Shown one piece after another: positions 32,597 to 44,899 of a stretch of DNA of 64,000 nt (its first letter is position 1; every line of letters starts with the position of its first letter). The translations under genes were made by a program, and so were the position numbers. The notes below the pieces were generated by a model. It had not been told where the DNA came from, did no database searches, and saw only the letters and a program-made list of their open reading frames with translations. This DNA comes from Siphonodentalium dalli (lineage: Eukaryota > Mollusca > Scaphopoda > Gadilida > Siphonodentaliidae), in the NCBI GenBank assembly GCA_032622095.1, contig CP136063.1:25298987-25362986 (forward strand), given 5' to 3'.

Positions 32597-35453
32597 CGGT
32601 CCTACTAAACAACGAACACAAACGAACACAAACGAACATAAACGAACACAGGTCTAAAAAGCGGAATAGAAGGGTGAAATTTGGTTTGTGGGTGCGTGTG
32701 GGTCCATTATATGTGTATGTGGTGTTATTTCCAACTTTGATGACTTATTTTTCGAGTTATAAGCATTATTTGAATGCAAAGCTACTAAACAACGAACACA
32801 AACGAACATGAGATTAGCCGTATTGCAAAGGTGTTAATAAAGGTGTTAATTAACTACCGCCTTCTCTATGGCTTATACTCTGTCTCTTTGTCACTGAGTT
32901 GTTTTGACTTAGTTAGTTTGTCTTATTATTACTTCGTTTAACTTCCCTGGCATCACACTGCTCTTTCAGTAGAGCTTCAGGTACTAGAATCAAAGTTTGT
33001 TTTATATGCAATCGAATATTTATATATTATTTTACACTGACGCAGCCCCGGCGGAACGATGGGCAGAGTTTGTTCTCCTTGAAGTCAGTGCATGGATGAT
33101 CGTCTTGGTTTTTGATGTCTTCACTCTTTCCTTTTTTTTGTCCATTTTTTTTTTGCCAGAACGGTAGTTTTGGGTATAGTTAATTGTCATCAGTTGAAGT
33201 TTGGAATTTGGAATTGTCACTCACAAAATTAAGAAGTCTTCGCATTAGTCTGTCTCGTTGTTCGGCCGTCATATTTGTTCAAATTTCGTGTCTCACTGTG
33301 CCAATACGGGTACATATAACTCTTAAGGCTATCAGAACGGTTTGATTATTTATATACAACAAAGTCAATAATGTTCAATCATCGTCATCTGGGTTTCTCT
33401 TCTTGTCGTCTGCTTGGTTTATGGCCTTCTTCCGTCTTCATAGGTTGGGTGTATCTGCTTGTCTTCTACTCGGTTGAGTTCCGGTTGAGTTTATCTTCCT
33501 GTCGTCTGCTCTTCTTCTTCTTGCGTCGGCGCATCAGTGGGACGTTGTTAGAACCACAAGAGTCATAATGTTACCTTGTGTTCACGTCCATACTTTCGGC
33601 TGTTTTTCCTAGCGTCCGAGAATTCTTGATTACTCGCTGTGTGGTCAGATAGAAACTGGTTCTGGATGTCGGCTTGCTTCTTACTAAAATACCCAGCGGC
33701 CGTTAATGACGGCCATGTGGATCTTCACGGCGCGTCGATTCCAGACGTACTTAGGGTAATTGAGTTATCGTCATCTCCCCATGGGTCCTATTAACTCTCC
33801 TGGTTTCAGTAGCTTTTCTAGGCGATACATCTGGTCTTGCTTAATCCTCAAGACCGTTCTGTTTACTCCACAGCTGTCTTACTATGTATGTATCGGCCTG
33901 GTTACTGCATATTCGTTTTGATGTCCAGTATTTCGCAATGTTGATGTGGTCAGCAGGGGCGCTAGTATGTGTGGTAAACTAGCGGCTCCCGCGACTAAGA
34001 GATTGCCTGTATTCTTCCCGGGTTGAAAGTTATGTCCCTGGGGTTGTCTTGGCACATCACTTCCAAAGATGATGCAATGCCTGATAATGTAAAATCCCCT
34101 CCACTCGAATGTCAAGCAGTTGATCAGTCACTGTTTCATTTAAATTGTCTGTAAACTCAGTCAATTTTTTTGTTAATTATATTATTAAAGGCACGGGAGG
34201 CCTTAGTTGTCGAAAATATTCATATTTGTTCCAATCACCGTAAACAGAAAAACACTAAAACGCATACAGTTTCGTTCATCGTGACGTCGTGTAAACAGCA
34301 TGCTATCATAAAGACCTACTATATATTACCTAAGCAAGAGCCTGATTGTGTTACAGAAGACAGCACCGTACGTGTTACTGGCTAATCACACACAAATGAT
34401 ATAAACGATCTTTATTAGTTCCATATCAGGAATTCAGCAACAAAGAACGCTCTTTATGTTTACCATCATAATATAAACAAACACCAGGAAAGTAACTTTT
34501 TATGCTTTTGTTTACACAATGGTCAAACATATGACAATAACATACTTTTATGCGATATTTCTTATTTGTATACGGACAAAGTCTGTCTACATTTTCTTTT
34601 TGTGTCGGTTTTTGACCGTTGGAAATTTTTCACAGCATATATACCCACTGCCAAGGACTCCCGCACCTTTAATGCTTTCATAATTGTTATTTGTCCAACA
34701 TTTCGGAATTGTTGAATTTTGTTTTCTAGCATTGAAAACTTTCGTCTTTAGTCTTTCCATAAATGTAAGGTATCGTCTGTTGTCACATATATTTGTCAAT
34801 TATGTCTGTCTGTATTTCGTCATAAATGATTTTGTTTTCTATTGTTACCAAGCCGCTCTCGCTATTGAATACTTTTCCATCTTATTGACAGTTTGATCAC
34901 TGTCTGTTTTACTTAAATTACGATTGAGATTTTCCTTAAGATGCCTGGTACATAGCGTATGCGTGTATCAGGAAAGCAAGCAGATATAGCATTTACCAGA
35001 GTGATCTCCGAGACTGAGAAAATATATATAGTCATCTCAGAGACTGACAACAATGAATCACTCACATTCACTCAAATGTTTTGTTAGCTATGCATTAAAA
35101 CGCCGACCTCTGATGTTTCCCCGTGTTTTTATTGCTATCAGTGATAAAATTGACAATCATCTTGCAGTAAAAACAAGGAGACAGAGTAAGCCGTAGTTAA
35201 TTAACACCTGCATGGTAACCTCTGCACTGCCGCTAATCTTGTGTTCGTTTGTGTTCGTTGTTTAGTAGTTTTGTATTCAAATAATGCTAATAACTCAAAA
35301 AATAAATCATAAAAGTTGGAAATAACACCACATACACATAGAATGGACCCACGCGCACCCATAAACCAAATTTCACCCTTCTACTCCGATTTTTGGACCT
35401 GTGTTCGTTTATGTTCGTTTGTGTTCGTTTGTGTTCGTTGTTTAGTAGGACCC
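32597..35453. mobile_element. CGGTCCTAC-type TIR element, copy 1 (nested, 2,857 bp)
   Basis: It starts CGGTCCTACTAAACAACG and ends with the inverted form GTTTAGTAGGACCC. Both ends have arrays of CGAACACAAA words. Left flank TTTTTTTC and right flank CTTTTTTC are an 8-bp duplication with one change. The uninterrupted sequence, inferred from the opposite arm of the host element, is ACAACTTTTTTCGTCG. Long TIRs of a few hundred bp contain a second CTACTAAACAACGAACAC block. There is no transposase and the internal frames are short. Confidence 0.85.
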
Positions 35454-35936
35454 CTTTTTTCGTCGATGGGACGGAAGCGAAATTGCAGAACGAAAATGTA
35501 AACAAACACCAAATCATCCCATGCATTCACATTTCCCCGTCCCGCGGCGATATTTTTACATAAAATGTTAGATTAACATCTTCTCGACATCATTGTAGCA
35601 TTTTAATGACCATAATCAAGATTAAAACATGTTTTTATTCGCTGATGGGACGGAACGGAAGCGGTATTAAAGCGCAGAACAACCGTAGGAAATTGCAGAA
35701 CGAAAATGTAAACAAACACCAAATCACCCCATGCATTCACATTTCACCATCCCGCGGCGATATTTTTACATAAAATGTTAGATTAATATCTTCTCGACAT
35801 CATTGTAACATTTGAATGACCATAATCAAGATGAAAACATGTTTTTTTTCGCTGATGGGACGGAAGCGAAATTGCAGAACGGGATGGGACGGTATTAGAT
35901 AGGATGGGACGGTATTATAAAACGCAGAACAGCTAA
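33114..35936. repeat. 2,823-bp direct duplication, copy A
   Basis: From GATGTCTTCACTC to GCAGAACAGCTAA. It contains most of the nested element and part of the host element. Copy B follows immediately. The copies appear almost base-identical; one difference is CATAGCGTATG against CATAGAGTATG. Confidence 0.93.
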
Positions 35937-38759
35937 GATGTCTTCACTCTTTCCTTTTTTTTGTCCATTTTTTTTTTGCCAGAACGGTAGTTTTGGGTAT
36001 AGTTAATTGTCATCAGTTGAAGTTTGGAATTTGGAATTGTCACTCACAAAATTAAGAAGTCTTCGCATTAGTCTGTCTCGTTGTTCGGCCGTCATATTTG
36101 TTCAAATTTCGTGTCTCACTGTGCCAATACGGGTACATATAACTCTTAAGGCTATCAGAACGGTTTGATTATTTATATACAACAAAGTCAATAATGTTCA
36201 ATCATCGTCATCTGGGTTTCTCTTCTTGTCGTCTGCTTGGTTTATGGCCTTCTTCCGTCTTCATAGGTTGGGTGTATCTGCTTGTCTTCTACTCGGTTGA
36301 GTTCCGGTTGAGTTTATCTTCCTGTCGTCTGCTCTTCTTCTTCTTGCGTCGGCGCATCAGTGGGACGTTGTTAGAACCACAAGAGTCATAATGTTACCTT
36401 GTGTTCACGTCCATACTTTCGGCTGTTTTTCCTAGCGTCCGAGAATTCTTGATTACTCGCTGTGTGGTCAGATAGAAACTGGTTCTGGATGTCGGCTTGC
36501 TTCTTACTAAAATACCCAGCGGCCGTTAATGACGGCCATGTGGATCTTCACGGCGCGTCGATTCCAGACGTACTTAGGGTAATTGAGTTATCGTCATCTC
36601 CCCATGGGTCCTATTAACTCTCCTGGTTTCAGTAGCTTTTCTAGGCGATACATCTGGTCTTGCTTAATCCTCAAGACCGTTCTGTTTACTCCACAGCTGT
36701 CTTACTATGTATGTATCGGCCTGGTTACTGCATATTCGTTTTGATGTCCAGTATTTCGCAATGTTGATGTGGTCAGCAGGGGCGCTAGTATGTGTGGTAA
36801 ACTAGCGGCTCCCGCGACTAAGAGATTGCCTGTATTCTTCCCGGGTTGAAAGTTATGTCCCTGGGGTTGTCTTGGCACATCACTTCCAAAGATGATGCAA
36901 TGCCTGATAATGTAAAATCCCCTCCACTCGAATGTCAAGCAGTTGATCAGTCACTGTTTCATTTAAATTGTCTGTAAACTCAGTCAATTTTTTTGTTAAT
37001 TATATTATTAAAGGCACGGGAGGCCTTAGTTGTCGAAAATATTCATATTTGTTCCAATCACCGTAAACAGAAAAACACTAAAACGCATACAGTTTCGTTC
37101 ATCGTGACGTCGTGTAAACAGCATGCTATCATAAAGACCTACTATATATTACCTAAGCAAGAGCCTGATTGTGTTACAGAAGACAGCACCGTACGTGTTA
37201 CTGGCTAATCACACACAAATGATATAAACGATCTTTATTAGTTCCATATCAGGAATTCAGCAACAAAGAACGCTCTTTATGTTTACCATCATAATATAAA
37301 CAAACACCAGGAAAGTAACTTTTTATGCTTTTGTTTACACAATGGTCAAACATATGACAATAACATACTTTTATGCGATATTTCTTATTTGTATACGGAC
37401 AAAGTCTGTCTACATTTTCTTTTTGTGTCGGTTTTTGACCGTTGGAAATTTTTCACAGCATATATACCCACTGCCAAGGACTCCCGCACCTTTAATGCTT
37501 TCATAATTGTTATTTGTCCAACATTTCGGAATTGTTGAATTTTGTTTTCTAGCATTGAAAACTTTCGTCTTTAGTCTTTCCATAAATGTAAGGTATCGTC
37601 TGTTGTCACATATATTTGTCAATTATGTCTGTCTGTATTTCGTCATAAATGATTTTGTTTTCTATTGTTACCAAGCCGCTCTCGCTATTGAATACTTTTC
37701 CATCTTATTGACAGTTTGATCACTGTCTGTTTTACTTAAATTACGATTGAGATTTTCCTTAAGATGCCTGGTACATAGAGTATGCGTGTATCAGGAAAGC
37801 AAGCAGATATAGCATTTACCAGAGTGATCTCCGAGACTGAGAAAATATATATAGTCATCTCAGAGACTGACAACAATGAATCACTCACATTCACTCAAAT
37901 GTTTTGTTAGCTATGCATTAAAACGCCGACCTCTGATGTTTCCCCGTGTTTTTATTGCTATCAGTGATAAAATTGACAATCATCTTGCAGTAAAAACAAG
38001 GAGACAGAGTAAGCCGTAGTTAATTAACACCTGCATGGTAACCTCTGCACTGCCGCTAATCTTGTGTTCGTTTGTGTTCGTTGTTTAGTAGTTTTGTATT
38101 CAAATAATGCTAATAACTCAAAAAATAAATCATAAAAGTTGGAAATAACACCACATACACATAGAATGGACCCACGCGCACCCATAAACCAAATTTCACC
38201 CTTCTACTCCGATTTTTGGACCTGTGTTCGTTTATGTTCGTTTGTGTTCGTTTGTGTTCGTTGTTTAGTAGGACCCCTTTTTTCGTCGATGGGACGGAAG
38301 CGAAATTGCAGAACGAAAATGTAAACAAACACCAAATCATCCCATGCATTCACATTTCCCCGTCCCGCGGCGATATTTTTACATAAAATGTTAGATTAAC
38401 ATCTTCTCGACATCATTGTAGCATTTTAATGACCATAATCAAGATTAAAACATGTTTTTATTCGCTGATGGGACGGAACGGAAGCGGTATTAAAGCGCAG
38501 AACAACCGTAGGAAATTGCAGAACGAAAATGTAAACAAACACCAAATCACCCCATGCATTCACATTTCACCATCCCGCGGCGATATTTTTACATAAAATG
38601 TTAGATTAATATCTTCTCGACATCATTGTAACATTTGAATGACCATAATCAAGATGAAAACATGTTTTTTTTCGCTGATGGGACGGAAGCGAAATTGCAG
38701 AACGGGATGGGACGGTATTAGATAGGATGGGACGGTATTATAAAACGCAGAACAGCTAA
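35937..38759. repeat. 2,823-bp direct duplication, copy B
   Basis: Second copy, ending in GCAGAACAGCTAAG before ATAGACCCCT. It carries a 5'-truncated second copy of the nested CGGTCCTAC element. Confidence 0.93.
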
Positions 38760-38760
38760 G

Positions 38761-40110
38761 ATAGACCCCTAAACTTGCTGTTTAGCAATAATACAGCATG
38801 TAGCAGCACCAAAATGGCTCTATATGGTCATCAGTGCAGCATTTTATTGGTGATCCCATTTTATTGACCATAATCAAGATGAAAACATGTTTTTTTTCGC
38901 TGATGGGACGGAAGCGAAATTGCAGAACGAAAATGTAAACAAACACCAAATCACCCCATGCATTCACATTTCCCCGTCCCGCGGCGATATTTTTACATAA
39001 AATGTTAGATTAATATCTTCTCGACATCATTGTAACATTTTATTGACCATAATCAAGATGAAAACATGTTTTTTTTCGCTGATGGGACGGAAGCGAAATT
39101 GCAGAACGGGATGGGACGGTATTAGATAGGATGGGACGGTATTAGAAAACGCAGAACAGCTAAGATAGACCCCTAAACTTGCTGTTTAGCAATAATACAG
39201 CATGTAGCAGCACCAAAATGGCTCTATATGGTCATCAGTGCAGCATTTTATTGGTGATCCCATTTTATTGACCATAATCAAGATGAAAACATGTTTTTTT
39301 TCGCTGATGGGACGGAAGCGAAATTGCAGAACGAAAATGTAAACAAACACCAAATCATCCCATGCATTCACATTTCCCCGTCCCGCGGCGATATTTTTAC
39401 ATAAAATGTTAGATTAATATCTTCTCGACATCATTGTAACATTTTATTGACCATAATCAAGATGAAAACATGTTTTTTTTCGCTGATGGGACGGAAGCGA
39501 AATTGCAGAACGGGATGGGACGGTATTAGATAGGATGGGATGGTATTAGAAAACGCAGAACAGCTAAGATAGACCCCTAAACTTGCTGTTTAGCAATAAT
39601 ACAGCATGTAGCAGCACCAAAATGGCTCTATATGGTCATCAGTGCAGCATTTTATTGTTGATCCCATTTTATTTACCATAATCAAGATGAAAACATGTTT
39701 TTTTTCGCTGATAGGACGGAAGCGAAATTGCAGAACGAAAATGTAAACAAACACCAAATCACCCCATGCATTCACATTTCCCCGTCCCGCGGCGATATTT
39801 TTACATAAAATGTTAGATTAATATCTTCTCGACATCATTGTAACATTTTAATGACCATAATCAAGATGAAAACATGTTTTTTTTTCGCTGATGGGACGGA
39901 AGCGAAATTGCAGAACGGGATGGGACGGTATTAGATAGGATGGGACGGTATTAGAAAACGCAGAACAGCTAAGATAGACCCCTAAACTTGCTGTTTAGCA
40001 ATAATACAGCATGTAGCAGCACCAAAATGGCTCTATATGGTCATCAGTGCAGCATTTTATTGGTGATCCCATTTTATTGACCATAATCAAGATTAAAACA
40101 ACTTTTTTAT
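38761..40110. repeat. 404-bp tandem repeats (three full, one partial)
   Basis: ATAGACCCCTAAACTTGCTG occurs at 38,761, 39,165, 39,569 and 39,973. Units include GGGACGGTATTAG, CCCGTCCCGCGGCGATAT, TCTCGACATCATTGTA and CAAAATGGCTCTATATGG. One inverted unit is at 42,125-42,480. Confidence 0.95.
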
Positions 40111-41418
40111 TAGATAGGATGGGACGGTATTAGAAAACGCAGAACAGCTAACATCTTTTCGACGTCATGATCATTAAAGATTAAAACAACTTATCTCGCT
40201 GATGGGATAGCAGCGGCAAAACGCAGAACGCAGTCCCAATCGTCCAAGGTCCCAATCGTCTGGATACCCAACGATATGGGACAGAAGAGCTATGGTAAAA
40301 CGCAGAACGATCGAAACATAACAAAATCAGTTTTTACTTACAAATTGTGTGGTAAATCCAAATATCACATGCGAGTACTATAAGAATTCACTATTAATGA
40401 ACGTACAAGGAGAAACCAATATCAAAAATGTTTGACACGGCGTTCAGTTGTTCACACTCTGTTCACGTCGGCACTGAGCTTGAGTTTACGTTGGCACTAA
40501 GCTTGTGTTTGCATAACTGGTGGCAGATGACACAGACTCTTTAGGGTGATGATATCGTCTCAGTGAGAATTACTCGCTGTTTGTGTTATGCACTTCCGAA
40601 TGGTGTTGAGTGTTCTACTATTCATGTATTTGAACGCTGTTCGAACCAGCAACATGTGGTTAATGGCAAACACATATCTCATGGGTTATATAATATAAAC
40701 TAAGAAACGCTCTTTATTATAATTACAAAACAACAAATTCATTCATATTTCGCCGTCCTATGACGACTATTCTTGACATATGTTAGATTTATATATTCAC
40801 GACATCAGTGGAGCATTTTAATCTAGTTTAAAAGAACTTGTTTCGTCGATGGGTAAAACGCAGAACGATAGCATTTTATTGACCATAATCAAGATTAAAA
40901 CAACTTGTTTCGCTGATGGGACGGAAGTTGTAAAACCCAGAACAGCTTAGGAAATTGCAGAACGAAATGGTAAACATCAACATCATTCACCGCATTCATA
41001 TTCACCCGTCCCACAGTGATGTGAGATTAAAAAAATTTCAGCTTCGTTGTTGAATTTTAATGACCACAATCAAGACTAAAACAACTTATTTCGCCAATGT
41101 GACAGCAGTCGTAAAACGCAGAAGAACCTTTGGAAATTGTAGAACGGTATGGGACGGTATTAGATGGGATAGGGCTGTATTAGAAAACGCAGAACAACTA
41201 TAAGATGGTCCCCAAAGATGGGATGGACAACACTTGCTGTTTATCGAAAATACAGCATGTAGCAGCTCTATATGGTCATCCGTGTAGCATTTTATTCAAA
41301 GAAGTGAATGGTCAAACGCACAGCAGCCGTGGTACAATGGATATGTAAACAACAAATTCGTTCATATGTCGCCATAACAACTTGCTTCGTCGATGGGACA
41401 GACACGGTAAAACGAAGA

Positions 41419-41421
<3 letters not shown>
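40111..41421. other. Diverged arm sequence of the 11.3-kb element
   Basis: It contains scattered GGGAC, CGCAGAACG and TCAAGATTAAAAC words related to the 404-bp repeats, and about 0.35 kb (40,330-40,720) without them. No coding potential is recognised. Confidence 0.6.

Positions 41422-41462
<41 letters not shown>
41422..41462. repeat. Poly-G run, 41 bases
   Basis: Uninterrupted G after AAGAACC and before TACATAGG. It sits near the centre of the large inverted repeat. It could form G-quadruplexes, and the exact length in the source genome is uncertain because homopolymers are error-prone. Confidence 0.85.
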
Positions 41463-41463
<1 letters not shown>

Positions 41464-41511
41464 ACATAGGCGTAAAAAAAATTACACATAATTTGTTTCC
41501 TTATTCATTTA

Positions 41512-41512
<1 letters not shown>

Positions 41513-41553
<41 letters not shown>
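41513..41553. repeat. Poly-G run, 41 bases (second)
   Basis: A second run of the same written length, 50 bp downstream, after CATTTAC and before TTGTCGG. Shorter runs follow at 42,007-42,027 (21) and 42,071-42,082 (12). Confidence 0.85.
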
Positions 41554-41555
<2 letters not shown>

Positions 41556-42124
41556 GTCGGAAAAAATTTGCATGTAATTTTTTCCAAATATGTATTTTCA
41601 GACTCACAACTTAAATTTTCTCTAATTTTATAGAATATGGATTAACCTTAATATCAAAATCATATATACATGAGTAGTACAATCCACATAAAATAATTTT
41701 GGATAACCACTGTCTTGGTTTACATGTGATATTGACCCCATTAACCCTCTTAATAATGCCGACAATGTCAGTGTCTACCAGTCGAATGCAGAATTCTACC
41801 CTGCGATCGCTTATCTGGCAAATTTTTACTGCAGAACTATCCCATGTAATAAACAATTTCTCCTCCAATGGTATCAGAAAACATAATAATAATAATAATC
41901 TAAACTAAGTTACCAAGCACCTTCTCGTGAATTGTATGCTCCGGTGTTTTTTTCGGTTTCTGGTAAAACCGAGTTGTTGTCCGGCTGGGGTAGATTCGAT
42001 TTTTCTGGGGGGGGGGGGGGGGGGGGGTGTCGCAATGGTCAGTGAAAAAAAACTGCAGTTTTTGTTGTTTGGGGGGGGGGGGTACCCAAACCGAAGAAAA
42101 CAGTTTTTTCCACCCTGCAATGTG
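41554..42124. other. Centre of the 11.3-kb element
   Basis: Unique-looking AT-rich sequence with an (AAT)n run at 41,884-41,899 and two shorter poly-G tracts. Open frames across the G runs are glycine or proline artefacts. Confidence 0.6.
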
Positions 42125-43492
42125 TCTGCGAAAAAAAACATGTTTTCATCTTGATTATGGTCATTAAAATGTTACAATGATGTCGAGAAGATATTAATCT
42201 AACATTTTATGTAAAAATATCGCCGCGGGACGGGGAAATGTGAATGCATGGGGTGATTTGGTGTTTGTTTACATTTTCGTTCTGCAATTTCGCTTCCGTC
42301 CCATCAGCGAAAAAAAACATGTTTTCATCTTGATTATGGTCAATAAAATGGGATCAACAATAAAATGCTGCACTGATGACCATATAGAGCCATTTTGGTG
42401 CTGCTACATGCTGTATTATTGCTAAACAGCAAGTTTAGGGGTCTATCTTAGCTGTTCTGCATTTTCTAATACCGTCCCATCCCGTTCTGCAATTTCGCTT
42501 CCGTCCCATCAGCGAAAAAAAACATGTTTTCATCTTGATTATGGTCAATAAAATGTTACAATGATGTCGAGAAGATATTAATCTAACATTTTATGTAAAA
42601 ATATCGCCGCGGGACGGGGAAATGTGAATGCATGGGGTGATTTGGTGTTTGTTTACATTTTCGTTCTGCAATTTCGCTTCCGTCCCATCGACGAAAAAAG
42701 TTGTTTTCATCTTGATTATGGTCAATAAAATGCTACAGTGATGTCGAGAAGATATTAATCTAACATTTTATGCAAAAATATCGCCGCGGGACGGGGAAAT
42801 ATGAATGCATGGGGTGATTTGGTGCTTGTTTACATTTTCGTTCTGCAATTTCCTACGGTTGTTCTGCGCTTTAATACCGCTTCCGTTCCGTCCCATCAGC
42901 GAATAAAAACATGTTTTAATCTTGATTATGGTCATTAAAATGCTACAATGATGTCGAGAAGATGTTAATCTAACATTTTATGTAAAAATATCGCCGCGGG
43001 ACGGGGAAATGTGAATGCATGGGATGATTTGGTGTTTGTTTACATTTTCGTTCTGCAATTTCGCTTCCGTCCCATCGACGAAAAAAGTTGTTTTCATCTT
43101 GATTATGGTCAATAAAATGCTACAGTGATGTCGAAAAGATGTTAATCTAACATTTTATGCAAAAATATCACCGTGGGACAGGGAAATATGAATGTATGGG
43201 GTGATTTGGTGTTTACATTTTCGTTCTGCGTTTGACCGTAATCGCCTATTTCCGTCGTGTCTATTTTTAGCCGATAATATGAGCTTTGTGTTGGCGAATG
43301 AGACTATTAAATTGTTGCTCCATGTACGCAATGTTAATGCCGACTATATATAACCATTTTGATGCCGCTACACGCTGTATTATTGATAAACAGCCGGTTT
43401 TCTAATACCGTCCCAATACCGTCCCGCGCCGTCCCAAATACCGTCCCATACCGTCCCGTCCCATCGTCCCATTCTGCATTTTAGTCACTCCC
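42125..43492. repeat. Right arm of the 11.3-kb element
   Basis: Inverted counterparts of the left-arm repeats, ending in the GGGACGG array (as CCGTCCC) and CTGCATTTTAGTCACTCCC. The region 43,040-43,492 mirrors 32,163-32,596 and also shows what the left arm looked like before the nested element entered. Confidence 0.88.
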
Positions 43493-44126
43493 AATTCCCG
43501 GGAATCTTCCTTTCACATTGAATTCTCAGAATTGCAACTGGAACTTCAGGTGTTTACAAACTCAACAAACAACCAAATAAATATTCAAATTTTAATAAAT
43601 CATACAATTCACAAATAAATATGTAAACATACAGGAAATGTGTGCCAACAGAAGCATGTTACTGAGAAGAGATAGAAAACCACGTGTGTTATGAAATTGA
43701 AAATTGCCGTCTTCGCTCTCGCGATGGTCATCTTCAACAACTTTGCATTAAGTTTTCCCATAAAAAACGTTTTTCAAGGTAAATAATTTTACAAATTGCT
43801 ATAATTTCGACACCGTCAGGTGACTTTTTACCCCTTCTCATCAACATTTTTGGCGATTTTCGTATGCATAAAAACGGAATAGAGTCCGACCCTTATGCAA
43901 ATAAACGATTAAAAAATAGTCTTTTTATGAGAAAATGGTTTGGTGCATGCATATTGTATGCAGATAGCCGAAATATGCATTTAAACGATATGCAATTAAC
44001 TGAAATTGACTGTAGTACCAACGATAACCAATGACCTGATACAATGCTTTACAAACAAAGGGGCATCGGTAAGTTAGATATATAGTACCAACGATAACCA
44101 ATGACCTGATACAATGCTTTACAAAC
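43493..44126. repeat. ~1.48-kb duplication, copy A flank
   Basis: From the TSD AATTCCCG through GAATCTTCCTTTCACATT, AAGCATGTTACTGAGAAGAG and GGAATAGAGTCCGACCC to the GATAACCAATGACC tandem copies. It is repeated at an offset of about 1,479 bp. Copy A ends where a hAT terminus begins, after TTTACAAAC. Confidence 0.9.
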
Positions 44127-44899
44127 CAGGGTTCGTACACCTCCTGAAATTCCTTGAAACTCCTTGAATTTGGTAATAACCTTTCAAGGGCCCTGGAAAA
44201 CTCCTTAAATATATAAAGGTATATGAATCTCCTGGAAAACTCCTTAAATTTTAGTATTATTGGTTCATGATGCCCTTTTAATGTTAATAATATTTATTTA
44301 GAATCTTCCGTAGTCGCCAATCTAGCGACAAATTATGTCTACCACATACAGAGCATTTATAATGAAACAGACTATAGTTGGGGTATGCAGTAACACTGGA
44401 AATCCCCAATCTATTATTGTATATTTTTACCAGGAAGAAGTTAAATTATGGTATATCTTTTGTGTTTTACACACGTGCGTGAAGCGTGAAAATTGTGTCA
44501 AATTCTTTTGTCAATAACAATGCCCGATGGGAAGTGTATTTTTAATCCGGATTGGCTAACAAAGGATCAATACAAACTATGGGTTCAGCGTCATGGTTCA
44601 GATAAACATCGTGCGTATTGTGTCCTTTGCAAAAGTTCGTTTGATGTAGCGAATATGGGTGAATCGGCGTTGGTCAGCCACACCAAATCAAAAAAGCTCA
44701 GGACAGCCAGTGGCGGACAGACTTCATCGCAGACGCTTGCCAACTTTAATTATCAAATGCCAGCATCTTCATCAAATAACAGTACCACTCCTTCTACAAG
44801 CAATGCTAGTATGACAAATCAAAATGTACCCACGCAGCAGTCGCAATTGCCTATTTCCGCGGCAGCAGCTAAAACCGATACACTGACGGCAGAGAGACG
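44127..44899 (+). pseudogene. hAT-like transposon 5' end and BED-finger ORF (truncated)
   Basis: The left terminus is CAGGGTTCGTACACCTCCTG, followed by CCTTGAAACTCCTTGAA repeats. An ATG at 44,520 begins MPDGKCIFNPDWL, with a BED-type zinc finger: CVLCKSS, then HTKSKKL. The last ligand His of the usual HSKSKKH is Leu here. A serine/asparagine-rich linker follows to AAAAKTDTLTAE. Where the catalytic part should start, at about 44,893-44,900, the sequence switches to the CCGTCCC end array of the 11.3-kb element type, so the transposase is lost. It is homologous to the longer copy at 50,664-52,084. Confidence 0.8.

Larger units (their letters stand above)
32163..43492. mobile_element. 11.3-kb composite TIR element with GGGACGG-rich ends
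   Basis: The left end is GGGAGTGACTAAAATGCAG and the right end is its inverted copy. AATTCCCG lies directly outside at 32,155-32,162 and 43,493-43,500, an 8-bp target duplication (9 bp if one G is counted). Both ends continue as arrays of GGGACGGTAT-type words and then as about 0.4 kb of closely matching inverted arm, including GGCTGTTTATCAATAATACA. Further in, the arms are made of related repeats in opposite orientation. No transposase is present. Much of the length is due to a nested element, a 2,823-bp duplication and 404-bp repeats. Confidence 0.85.

Noticed and set aside
41382-42154. Glycine- or proline-rich reading frames across the poly-G runs
   Set aside because: They are translations of G homopolymers with unrelated frames on either side; there is no domain and homopolymer length is unreliable.
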